64,000 nucleotides of DNA from Triops longicaudatus (lineage: Eukaryota; Arthropoda; Branchiopoda; Notostraca; Triopsidae): the NCBI GenBank assembly GCA_022885665.1, contig JAGQDJ010000024.1:620001-684000 (forward strand), written 5' to 3'. Below, piece after piece: positions 15,337 to 26,900 of this stretch. A program made the translations under genes and the position numbers. Under the pieces are notes generated by a model. That model made no database searches. It saw nothing but the letters and a program-made list of their open reading frames with translations, and was not told where the DNA came from. Every line of letters starts with the position of its first letter. The stretch's first letter is position 1.

Positions 15337-17555
15337 GGGAGAACTCGCCGTTAAGATAGAGGTTGGGGGCAGAAGACGGTGGGCAAGAAAGTTGGGGGGA
15401 AGGTTTCAATAAAAAAGAAACTCAATGTATAAAAAGAGCCGGCGTCGTCGGCGTTGGTCCCCGCCTTCCCTCTTGACGCCGTGCCAGTCCATTGGACGTT
15501 AACGACGCCCCAAGGCTTGGAAAATGTTTTAAAATGCCAACCACCCTCTTCGGTTGGTTTTTAACCCCTCCACACACAGTGCATAACACCTTCCTACTTT
15601 GCATTTTGATGCGACAGGCGACAAACGTGTCCTATTGGAATATGCAAGCACTTGCGCACTTTCGAAACCCCCTTATGTAAAATTTCAACAGTCCCGATCC
15701 TGTTGTATAACGTGGCGTGGTTGGACTAGCCAGGTTTTAACATGTAGAGCGGCGGTATTTCGACACCGTGCTAATAACTTTTATATAACACGGATTTTGG
15801 GCATCGAGTTCGATTGACGGCGAAAAATGGCGAGGCCCCGTATGCTTAATAGGTCTCTAAAAGGGACTGATGGCTTATCATATGCCCAGCGTGAGAAAAT
15901 GAAGAAACGGTATACAGAGCGAGGGTGAAAAGCCTGTGTGACTTTGTCCCGCGCTACTGCATACTCTTTCTGTGTCGCATACTACACGTCATTATATATA
16001 GCACGCTCTTTTGGGATCTATCTCCCCACAATGCAAATCATACAAACCCCCATCAGCCAAGTTTTGCCTATTTTACCTTCGTTTGTCTCCTTTCCCTTAT
16101 CATCTCTCCCTTGCGCTCTTCTTCTCCTTCTGCCACTACTTACTCCTACTTCTCCCTTTACACATCTAACTGCGTGGGCCTTCGGTTCTTTTATTCTAAT
16201 TCCCCTGACCATGGGGCTAACTTATTCGTTGTATGGTTTAGGTTCAGGAAAAAAGGTATAGTTCCACTCTCCTTTTTGCTCTCTTTTCTCCTCCTCTCTT
16301 TTCCTCGGATGGGGGTGCTTCCTTTTTTCCCTTTTTCTTGCACACTTTTTCCATCTATCTGTACAACTTGGGTGGATTCGGGTCCGGTGTAGTACTCGAA
16401 ACCGGTAAAGCCTACAATCAGAATTGTCCATTGAATGCATAAAGACTTGTTAGGGGCAACCCGGGCTATTTTGGCTCGATTGGGCATCCGCACAATTCTT
16501 TCTCGCACATAGCCAACTACGGCTATCGCAGACCGGCGATGTCGGCTCCACAGTGCTAGCTCAGACACACTCGACACCGGCAACCTAGTTATAACCGTTT
16601 GTGGGGTGTTTGTCGTCGAGCGTTTCTTTGGTCGAGTTTGTTTACAAGACGTAATTTTACTCGCAGGTTATAAGCTTGGAAAATGTGGAGTTGGAGCGAG
16701 AAAACCGAACGAAGTAATGCTAGTGCGTGAAACAGGAAGATCTCTGGAAAGGTAGTGTGACAGTTGTGATTGTACTCTAAAGTATTAAGTGGAAAGCTTG
16801 TCACATTTTGTGGGGTCGATGGTATGGAAGTTTCCCTCGCAAGCGTAAAGTTTCGGGTGATTGAAAATAGCCGCTCGCCGATTAACAATTCGACTGGCAA
16901 AGAAACGATTTTCTGTCTATATGCATGCCGTCTTTCTGGGTTCTCGGTTTGCCTAGGAAAGTCCCGCTGAATAATTCATTCTTTTGCTCCAGTATTGCGT
17001 GCTGAAAGTGAACCTTGCTGGCGTTGAACTGAGCAAACGGCAAATGTATTGTTAACTCAGAAGAAAAAAGAAAAAGTGGTTCTTGCTCTGGTTTCCCGTA
17101 GCTTTAAGGAAAATTTTTATTCATAAGGAATGATCTAACGCTTACTCCTATTGTTAGTTCAATCGGGTAGGCGTGGCTTGTGGCTGGCTTGCTTTTCCTC
17201 GCCAAATAACGGGGAGGTTAGCATAGGCATGGGAGAGGGGAAAAGTAGGCGGAGCTCCATGCATATGGAAGGTCGTACGTTGTGTTATATTGTAGGTGAT
17301 TTTGGAGTAGCCTTGTGCGTTGCCTTGGCGCTTATATAGAACAGATCGGCCGCGGCGTCTTCCTATCCCACTGGGGGCGCACACGAGCTGCGAGGGCTGA
17401 CCGAAGAAATCCATCGCATCCCAGCCTCTCTTTCCCTTGCCTAGCTCGCACACCTCAGGTCATACGTGTCTCGCCTGCCGGCCAGGTAGCAAGCCAACCA
17501 ACTTTTCTCCCCCTGGCCCCTTTGAATCATTTCGTGTGGCTTGGCTTAGTTGACT

Positions 17556-17590
17556 TCAGTCATTCAAGTTGAGTCCAACTAGCAAGTTGG
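17556..17590 (+). promoter_or_regulatory. Candidate Inr plus DPE core promoter of the POU gene
   Basis: TCAGTC at 17556-17561 matches the arthropod initiator consensus TCAGTY exactly, with the A (+1) at 17558. At +28 to +33 the bases AGTTGG match five of six positions of the DPE consensus RGWYVT. A start here gives a 5' UTR of about 365 nt before the ATG at 17923. A TATATA-type site at about 17333 is a competing candidate. The spacing is as expected for a TATA-less promoter, but short motifs can occur by chance. Confidence 0.35.
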
Positions 17591-17877
17591 GACAAAGTTT
17601 CCAAGCCTGACGTAGTGAAAACACCAAGTTTGTGAGGAACAAGTTCGACGCATTTTTATAACAACTTCCAGCAAAGCGTGACAAGCTTTCCACTCACGTG
17701 AAAAACGCACAAATCTAATTGAAACAATTTTGGATAGTTCGCTGATCGTTACGAGCTGAAGAACCGAGTTGTTGAAAAGTGATCTTATTGGAGTTTTGCA
17801 CCGCAGCCAGTGTTGTGATGTTACACCAAAGAGTAAACTGCGCGATCTGCCAATAAGTTTAACATTGGTGAACGTTT

Positions 17878-17907
17878 ATGATTTCTTGTGCAACCCGGAA
17901 AGGCTAA
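17878..17907 (+). promoter_or_regulatory. Upstream ORF in the POU gene leader
   Basis: A nine-codon reading frame, ATG to TAA, ends 15 nt before the main start codon and is in the same frame. Its TAA is the in-frame stop that fixes 17923 as the first usable in-frame Met. A uORF this close could lower or modulate translation of the main frame. Confidence 0.5.
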
Positions 17908-17922
17908 AGAAAACGCATTCGA

Positions 17923-20900
17923 ATGCAAAACATCATGAAAAAGCTAGACCATTTTGAGAGTCACCACCATGCTGCTGGCTTACAGGCTTTGCCATTGAAC
18001 ACTCGTGGTATTTCCATGCCGGTGCCAAGCATGCAAATGCACGCCCACGCGGCTGCCGCAGCCGCTTTGCGGAATATGAATATGAACATGAACGTGGGTT
18101 TGCCCCATCCCGCTATGTTACCAGCAGCGTTTAATGCCATGATGCCCATGTCATTGGCAATGGCGAGCATCCCGTCATTGCAAACTGCCGATACCAATGC
18201 AAGTAGTAGTAACCACAGGTATCACAGCTCCTCATCTCCCATTACCACCAACGCCACCACTAACAATGCCACCGCCTCCGTCGGTAGTTTTTCAGCGTCA
18301 GATTCCGAAGACGAACTGGAAGAACATTGCAACACTACGCCCTTACACCGAAATATTCCGTCACCCATGGGTCCCCGCCAAATCAAAGAGCAGCTACAAA
18401 AACCTATGCCGCAACATCGGAGTGTCAAACGAGAAAACGTCTTGGATCTAGCATCTTATGGTGAGTCCAGTACTTTCGTACCCCAAACTCCATGGATGTC
18501 TTATAGGCCTTTGAAACCTCTGCTTGCTTTTAGCGTTGGCAGACACGCTCACAGACGCCAAATAAATTAGTTCGTCTCGGACTTACTCGTTAGGTATCGA
18601 TCAGCTAAAGAGCCGCCACAGGCTCTTGATACACAATCGAGATCATGCCAGTAATGAAAGGTTCTTTGGGCATCCCTCGTTTGCAACAATCCAAATTGGG
18701 TGAAAATAAGTTCTGGACGTTTTGGCTGAAAAGAAACCGGGGTATCTCACCTGCAACAGGTGCGGTGAAAGATGAAACCCACTTTGAACCATTTCTCTGC
18801 TGGCTCTGAGTAATTTAGGAATATTAGTAGCGTGCATAGCATGCGTAAAGAGGCGAAAAGCATTTTGGGGTAAATATAATAGAGCGACAAAATTTAGCAG
18901 GATAGGTTGTGTTAGAGGGTGGAAAAGGTTCACAAGTTTCATCTTAGCTTGTTATACGACCTTTAGAATGGATATGCATTCTGGGGCAGTATATAGCCTA
19001 TAAATGGTCTGATTTATAGCTGCCATTGAGTCACGCCATCATCTCTGGGCCCAAAGAAACAAAACCCCCTTGTTGGGTACGTGTGTGGTATCGAGAGTAC
19101 ACGCGAAGACAGTGGAGGTGGCTTTTATTTGTCACAACACGTGAGATTAGTCGTATCATCAATGTGTAAAGTAAGCCAAGTAGGGACAATCACAGACAAT
19201 TCGGGGTCATTTTATTTTTTATTTAGATCGAGTCCAAAACTTACCCGTTGGAACGAGGTGTCGAGATTGACGGATGCGTCACGTGATAAAGACTGGTGTT
19301 TGTGAAGGACAAAATTGGTCAATATCGCTTTTTGTTTAGGAGAGCGACCATTTTTTTCTCTCTTGTGGGCGAAGTGCATTACATGTATCTTATACAATTT
19401 TTGGTCCGTGTCATTGCTTCGTGATATGACAGTGCATGGAGCTACCAGTACGATTTTTCCATTAATTTTTGCGGTATCCAAGAATTTCTTCCTCTTTTTT
19501 AACCTTCCTTGCCTTTTATTTCGGAACCGTTTTTTAGGCTGCTCTTTGAACCGCCTATTCTTAAGACAGTCGGCAACCACATTTCTGATGAAAGAGCGAT
19601 GGGTTTTCGTTCTTCACCCTTTTTTCGGGCCCTTTTTCTTGTAATTTGCACCAAAAAACTGCCCTGCGAGAAAAGAAAAAGAGGTGTGAAGTTGTTTCTT
19701 TCCAGAAAGGAGAAGAATAAGGTGTGCATTACCTGTCATTTACTGACTGCTAAATTATCAAGATTGCAATTCAGGTGGGTTCGACCCTAGTAGCGTTGTA
19801 CCAGTCGTTTCAGTATATTGCGCTTTAAGCACCGCGGTAGTAGAAAGATCAAGTGATAGGCTTTCGTTTGGTTTACTACCCACTGAAATAATTAACTGGA
19901 ATCCAACGAGCTTTCGATGAGAAGTTAATGGAAAATCTATTGGCGATCAGTACCGGAACCAACAGAACACAGAAAAAACAATAGCTTGTGTGCTTGAGGA
20001 CTTTAATGTTTAATGTCGAACACGAAAAGTCCCTGCACTTTTTGCTGACACTTTCGTTTTCGCTTCATTGGTCGGTTCGAAACTCGATTGTCTTCTGTGT
20101 TGTTTAATGACCAGTTTTCGGGAGAAGTGCGAGTCATAAGTAGCGTGTTGAACCGGTATTGGAGAAGTGTTAATAATTCTGCAAGCTCAAGCTCAGTTGT
20201 TGTTCAGCTTTTGCGAAGCGTGAAGCTTGGACTGGTGTAGTTTCCATTCACTTTTTCTATTAGGGAATTTGAACTTCCTGCCTTTATATAGGAATTCAGA
20301 TAGGAAAACGGGAAAGAATATAAGCCAAATGTTTTGACGAACAAGTTACAACATGTAACCTGTAGCGTGTGTTTTTCCATGCGAGTTCTTACGCTTTTCC
20401 TAAAAGTAGATAGTTTTGGATACAGTTTTACTGTAGCTTTGTATATACTGAGAAGCATTTCCCTTTCACAAGACCCAAATCGTTGCCACGAGTTTTTCAG
20501 CAACTCGAATTCGTAAAAGAGTTTGCCTACGTTACAGAGTGCATCATTCGTTGGCGACCATCTCGTCCCTTTCGGTACCGTATTCACTGCATCGTGGCGT
20601 TTTTGCAACCAATTGTATTGTCTGTGAGTAATACGTGTTTTTCCGTTAAGTGAGTTTATCCCGAGGACACCAAACGGACACGTTAGTGAGCTAATTGAGG
20701 GTTGTTGGTGAAAAGGAGCACTTGGCATTAGAATTATCTCCATTCCAGACTCGAGTTTCTACGCTAATGAGCCTTGTGTCACAAGATTGGTGCTGCTCCT
20801 ACACCCTGAACATGTTCTGGAATCCTTCATTTACATGTTTTGCATATTCATAGCCACGAGCCGTACCTATTGGAGGGCCCCCTCGTTGCTTTGACGCGCG

Positions 20901-23900
20901 TAACCAGAGCCGAAACACTTTCTTGCTTTGGAGGGGTGGTGGAAAAGAAGTCAAGAATAACAAAAAAGGTTCGTTTCTTGAGAGAAAGATGGGTCATGTC
21001 ATCCTTTGTAATCTAAAAATAACGAAGAATAACCAGAAAACACGTTCTGCTTTAATTCGGGGGCTGCATAAGTGGGCTGATTATGCCGCCAAGTTAATCG
21101 TTTCGTATTTCGTTTTCCTGGTGTACAAGATCACACACAAGTTAGCGGAGCTCGAACGTCTTCCAGGAAGGCAATGCCATTCCCTGCAATTCATTGTTCT
21201 TTGTCCATCGCGACCGTTGAACGAGTTGAACCCGTTTTTTGTTCTGTTCGTTGACAGCGTTCGATTTTCTCCTTTGGCCGTTTGTCGTATATGTGCACAG
21301 TCGCGTGTGCGGTAACGGAGAACTTGAGTTTTCGGTTGTAAAAGCGAGAAGCCTTCATTTTTCATTGTTGAGCTCCGGGCTTTTATCCTTTGATACCCAA
21401 CCAGCGTTGAGTTTTCTCGCGTGGAACTTAGTGGCGCAACAATAGCTCAAGTTTGTTATCCCTTTCACCCAATCCGCTTCTTGATAAAAGTACAAACAGC
21501 TCAGCACGGGCCGTTGAATATTTTGTTTTTATTTTTTAAAGTCTGAAAAGGGAAAAGGAGGGTGTTAAGACACGCGCCTTTGAAATCCTTGCACATTGTC
21601 ATGTAAAGGAGTGGAGGAACTTTTTTTGTTTGTCCGTTTTAAAGTTTGGTTGGTTGCCGTGCCAAATTGTCACGGGATTGCCAGCTGCGTTCGGTAAAGA
21701 ATGGAACTTCTTTTTTTCTCTCTTAACCGCTCGTCCCTTGATAATAGGTATTCAAAGGGGTGTCATAGGCACGTGGAAGGGGTTATTCCTATTTTCCATC
21801 ACAGCCTCTTTACCATGTTCAGATCACCCTCCGTATAAACTACCCTTTGATGTACCATGAGGCACCCAGAAAAAAATAGTGGATAAGGGAGTTTAATCTG
21901 TCGTGTTCAACATTGTACCGATAAATGATTATATCACATATAGCGCACCCAGCTTGGGAAGTCAACCCCTTCTCTCTTTTTTTTTTTCTAGTGTGGTAAA
22001 GGGGGTAAAGTTGTTGCTCCCTTGATCATGATGAAAAGGGGTTAAGCCACATGCACATCCACAACATAACAACGCAGCTTCCCCACATCACCCCTTTTTT
22101 ACGATAATGCATCCCTCTCTCGTTTGACCAGTCATATAGGCGACTCTATCAGGCCTTGACCCGGCCACTTAAGCATTTTTTATATACTCAATAACCCTGT
22201 CCATCTTGTCTCACCCCTTTTTTTTATATCCAACCCTCCCGTAACCGGCCTGTGTTTAGGGTGTTACAGTATGCAGAAAGGGAAGAAAAAAACAGATTGA
22301 CTGGCAAATTCGTTTTGAAGAGGGGGAAAAACGAAAGGGGTTGTTGTGCCTACCGAGCTTGCATAGTGACCTCATTATGTTGTGATTACATGGTTAAGCT
22401 CCAAGAAAAAAAAAAGATACTCTTGTTGAGAGGGTTGGTTAGGGAAAAAAAATGAAGAGAGGTAAAAGGGTTTGGGGTGTATTACTTGCTCATTTGGTTG
22501 TAGCGGTTCCCGCCCATCATTTCCATAATCTGAAGGGGTACATTGGCCGTGTTAATGAAGTCAAGACCTTTAGCGAAAAATCTTTTCCCCCACATTTTTT
22601 CTGTCTACGGGCATGTCGGTGCACGTATAGTGTTGTATACTGTGTACTAGGCCAGGGAGAAAAATTGTGAGTAAACGAGACTAGTTTTAAGTTGGGTGTA
22701 CTTCAGGAGGGGGGAAGCAACTAATGGGCCTCATTAGCCCCAGAAGTTTCCTGGTTACGATCCTTTAGGACTAGCAATGACGCTGGAAACATTTTTTCGA
22801 GTTTTTTCTTTAACTTGCACTTCTTTTTGGGGAGGAACTTTTATACGGGTGATATTGCCTTGTGTTTTCCTAACATGGGACGCAGGACTTAGGCAAGTCC
22901 GACAAGAAACCCAAATTCGGGGGACTTAACTAAGTTAGAACGTTTCTATGGCCACGCGCTTGTCCGAAGACCGGACATGGACCTCAAACACGATCATCCA
23001 GCCTGCCGCTTGCGTTAGCTGAATGAACGAAAACAACTAAAGAAAAAAGAGCTTTTTATGGGCCTTTGTCGAACAATTGAATTGGTGCCGCGTGGATTCC
23101 GGGTATTAAATTCCCCGTGCTCCTAATCGAACACATTTTCTAGGCTACATTACATTGCCCGACGCCGGCCGTCCAAGATTAGAACAATAAGGTTTGCTAT
23201 ACACATGGGTAGCACAGCGAAGGAAGATTTGGGCTTGGTAACGTAACGTTGCGTGGGGCAATGCGTGTGTTGAGTCTGATAAGTATACGACACAGTTTCA
23301 ATGCGGAGATGACAAACTCGGGGGGTGAGAAAGGGTAAGATATTGGGGTAGTATTGCTGTGTATAGGAAATGTGACCAGTTAGGGCGAAACTGGTCAGCC
23401 TTTTGATTATGAAGACGGAATAGGTCAATTCGTTGTGTTTGGGTCGGGTGAGATAACGTCAGCTATTCTGAGGAAGCGTAGCCCAAGTCAAATGTACGGG
23501 AAGAATGATAAAAGCCTCTTCGGGTGCCTGGAGGGAGATATTCAGTATGTGCATGGACAACTCTTTCTTTCTTTCCCATTAAGTCGAATCATCTTCTAGC
23601 TGGAATGGAAAGGGTCAAGTAAATATTCCCTAAAAACGAAAGGCTTTGAATCGTTCATGGCGTTATCGCGGTGGTTTGACGCTTGGCGAGCAGTTGAGGT
23701 GGAAGTTAATGGGAATGTGAATAGTAATGTTTGGACAGACGGTCAGGGGGTTAAAAGGGTGGAAATTTTCAATCTCGGAATACACCGAGGGTGCACCACT
23801 AAGATGTAACGTTTGGCTTTGATTTTTCGTTCCTGGGGGCATTTTTCATATAGAGTACACGACAGAGATTGGCGTCATTTAACATTCCGAGGTTTGAAGA

Positions 23901-26900
23901 GTTATATAAGTGAGGGAGTGGTGAAATTGTAGGGAAGCTGTGTGGAGCAGGGTGCATAACTTTGTTTGAAGTTTTCCCTCTGTAAAGGAAAGCAAAAGAG
24001 AAAGATATCTAGTCGACTGACCACGATGCTCATCTTTTTATGCCCGAACTCTCCAAAAGCAACTTTTAAAAACGATAAGAGCTGCACGATTTGTTTCTGA
24101 TCGCTTCGCCCTCTCTTCTCCCCTTTTTGCTCTCTCTTACTTCCCTAACATTCGAGAGTTCAATTATATTGGTCAGGAAAGCTTTCAACCATGCATTAAG
24201 TTTGCATAATTCGGTTTGAGGGAATAGTCAGCAGCGAACCGGTACATAAGAAGGGTAACTTTTTCCCATAAGAAAACTTCTTTTGCTTACATGCTGTGTT
24301 TATTTGCTTTTTTTCTTTCTTTCTTTTTCTGTGTTCTTTCATATTTATTTATTTGTTTGCTGCTACGATACGATACAAGGCGTTGATTTATGTAAAGTGT
24401 GACGAAAAGCTTTTGTCAAATACGGCAATGTCGACATTTTCGACATGATAAAATCATAGGTAGACAAGCGTGCAGTGGTTTAGGTTAATCTCTCTGGCTT
24501 CAAGTTCAAATACAGTTGGCACCTGTGCATACTTAAGGGAAAAACTCATCGATAGTCGTTTTGGATGGAGCTAAGGATTTGACTATAATCGTCTGCCAAC
24601 ATGGTTTCTCAGAGGACTGTTAATACGAATGCAAAGAGCAAGAGACGAGCAAGCTGCACTCGTGTATACTTGGTTAAAATATTAATTAAGCCTTCGTGAC
24701 TGAGCTAGGAGCGTCAAGGATTCTTCCCGGAGCCCATGTATCAGGTTTTCTGATGGCAACACATAAACGGTGGCAACGGGGCTGGGGCTATTGTGAAGTG
24801 GAGAGAATGGTTTGGGCCGTTAAAAAAGTAATATTGAGCTATAAACTGCGTGGCTTGCGGGAAGCGAGGCGACGAGCTTAGGCGATGTTATTTATGTCTG
24901 GTATGTAATTATGCTCAATGAGTTCGGCGTCGTCCTTGATGTTGCATTTCCTCCCGCTATTGTCTCCATCCTTTTTGATTCAGATATCCACAGTGGAACT
25001 GACGTTTCTCTGAAAGACGTTCACTTGAGCAGACTTTTGAAAGTTCCACTTTATCAAGCCGCCAATTTTCATCTGGGGACGTCTTTTTTGGGTCCCAATT
25101 TAATTACTAGGAACAAAACGTACGGAGGAAATGAGTTCAATAAAAGACTTGACGAAAACACACAAGAAAGAGACTATGGGGCAGTTATAAAAATGTCAGT
25201 TGTAGAAGAGGCAGGGTAAGTTGTACCAAGTCTACCCAAGTATACGAAGTGTTGAATGACCAGCAGACATTTATAAGAGAGACGCCAGTTTGTAGCCCTT
25301 TTTGTCTTCCACCGGTGTGTGCGAAAAGCTACTCAGGGAACACACACTTGGCTGCAGTATAGAACAAAAGCCGTCATGAAAGTTCACGTGCTTGCCGGCC
25401 ATAAAATGAGGAAGCTAGGATATCTCAGGCTTGTGGCTTATATTGTATTCGGTGCTATACTCATACGATTCTAACTCAATTGTGGAAAACCCCGAGATCT
25501 TTTACAATGCTGCGGTAACCGAGCAAGAATCCCAGGTTTCGGGCCCCCGGTCCGATTCTAGATATTTTTTTCTGTATTTGTTGGGTGTACGCAAGCAAAG
25601 TGAAGCCAGAAATTGGTTTGCCTGATGGGAAAACACGAAACGAAAAGAAGGATAGACTTTCAAGGCAGCCTTATTCGAGGGAGATTGGGAGGGGGGGAGG
25701 CTTGTAGTGCGTGGCGGTTTTGTGAAGTTGTCGGTAAGACATGCAATCTCAGGACGTATAGTTCTCGAGTCTCCTTTCACATATTTATGGAGACATAAAA
25801 ATACTGCCAGAAACATTGTAAGTCACCATGTATGCCGGCTAGTAGAACATTTGTCTGTGCGCTTTCAGTACTCTATAATTGACTCTTTTTCAACCGTATT
25901 TATTTACCTTTTCTTTGTTTTATGTATTGCAGCTGACCCTCCGGTAAAAGACGTGGACCCTGAGGAAAGGTGCTCTCCTGCTTCAACCAAAGGTATACTT
26001 AAAAAATTATTGACCAAAATTGTTGAAAACTATTTTAAAACTGGAGTAGGTTAAAATTAACAGAAAATTTAAATAGGTGAAAATTTCAAAAAAGCGGGCA
26101 TGAAAGGATTTTGCGTTGCAAAGTAAAGTTTGCTGTTGCGTAAATCGAAGGATAGTGTGCATGTTAGACGCAGTAATGCAACGCAAAGGGGAGGTGTACT
26201 TAGTGGGGGTATCTGAAAAGCGCGTTACTGATAGACATTAGGCAGGCTTGTTTTGTTCGCTTTTCGTAGAGTCATTGATCAGTAATGATATACCCATGGC
26301 AATATGAATGTTGCAGTCTTTTTTATTATTATTATTACATTGTTTGGACTTAACGTTACGGGGCCTGATCTATGCAAAAGTCACGGGGTGGAATCCTACA
26401 TTAAAGCGGGGGGAAAATATTAATGTTATTCGGACAACCATGAGTTTAATGAATGATGCAAAAATGCAGCAGTACTGGACATGCTACAGACCGTCACAGT
26501 TTCAGTGGCCGTGAGCCCTCGTGTAGTCAGATAGACCTGTATATCGGGTATCGCTTCTTTACCCATCGAGTCATGCACGAAGGTTTTTGTGTGTCCAGTG
26601 TCTTGGGCAAGGGGCATTTAAAATAGAAAATTCACGGATCGGCTTTGATTCCTTTGTGTCTCTATCGGTCATTGTTTAGTCGCTTTCTCTGATGTTACTC
26701 GGTTCTTGTGCATCTTGAATGAATTTTTGCTAACTTGAACAAAACACGTTGCGGACCAACGCTAGCCGGGTTTAGGAAGTATATAACAAGAAGCTGTGCT
26801 GATGAGCCAAGAAGTTCGATAACGTAATACACAAAAGAAGTGGAAAGAATGGAGAAACGTCACAAGAATATAAGAAGGATAAGAAAAGGGGGGTGAGGGG

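Larger units (their letters stand above)
1..17300. other. Gene-free upstream region
   Basis: I find no coding region that I can support here. The open frames are isolated, have no recognisable domain, and lack partner exons with matching splice phase. The stretch contains homopolymer runs, a CA microsatellite and scattered TATA-like sites. It lies directly upstream of a developmental POU gene, and such genes often have large regulatory flanks, so cis-regulatory content is plausible. That is inference from position only. Confidence 0.6.

Noticed and set aside
15925..16392. 155-codon plus-strand frame rich in Ser, Leu, Phe and Pro
   Set aside because: Comes from a pyrimidine-rich stretch that is open in several frames at once; composition, not coding, explains it.
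18222..18451. Open frames antisense or out of frame to the first POU coding exon
   Set aside because: Shadows caused by the biased Ala/Thr/Ser/Asn codons of the real exon.
19776..19790. Box-B-like GGTTCGACCCT as part of a tRNA gene
   Set aside because: No box A at a suitable distance upstream and no cloverleaf arms.
20204..20743. 179-codon minus-strand frame inside the POU gene's long intron
   Set aside because: No recognisable motif and no splice or promoter context. Kept as chance, although a nested gene cannot be fully excluded.
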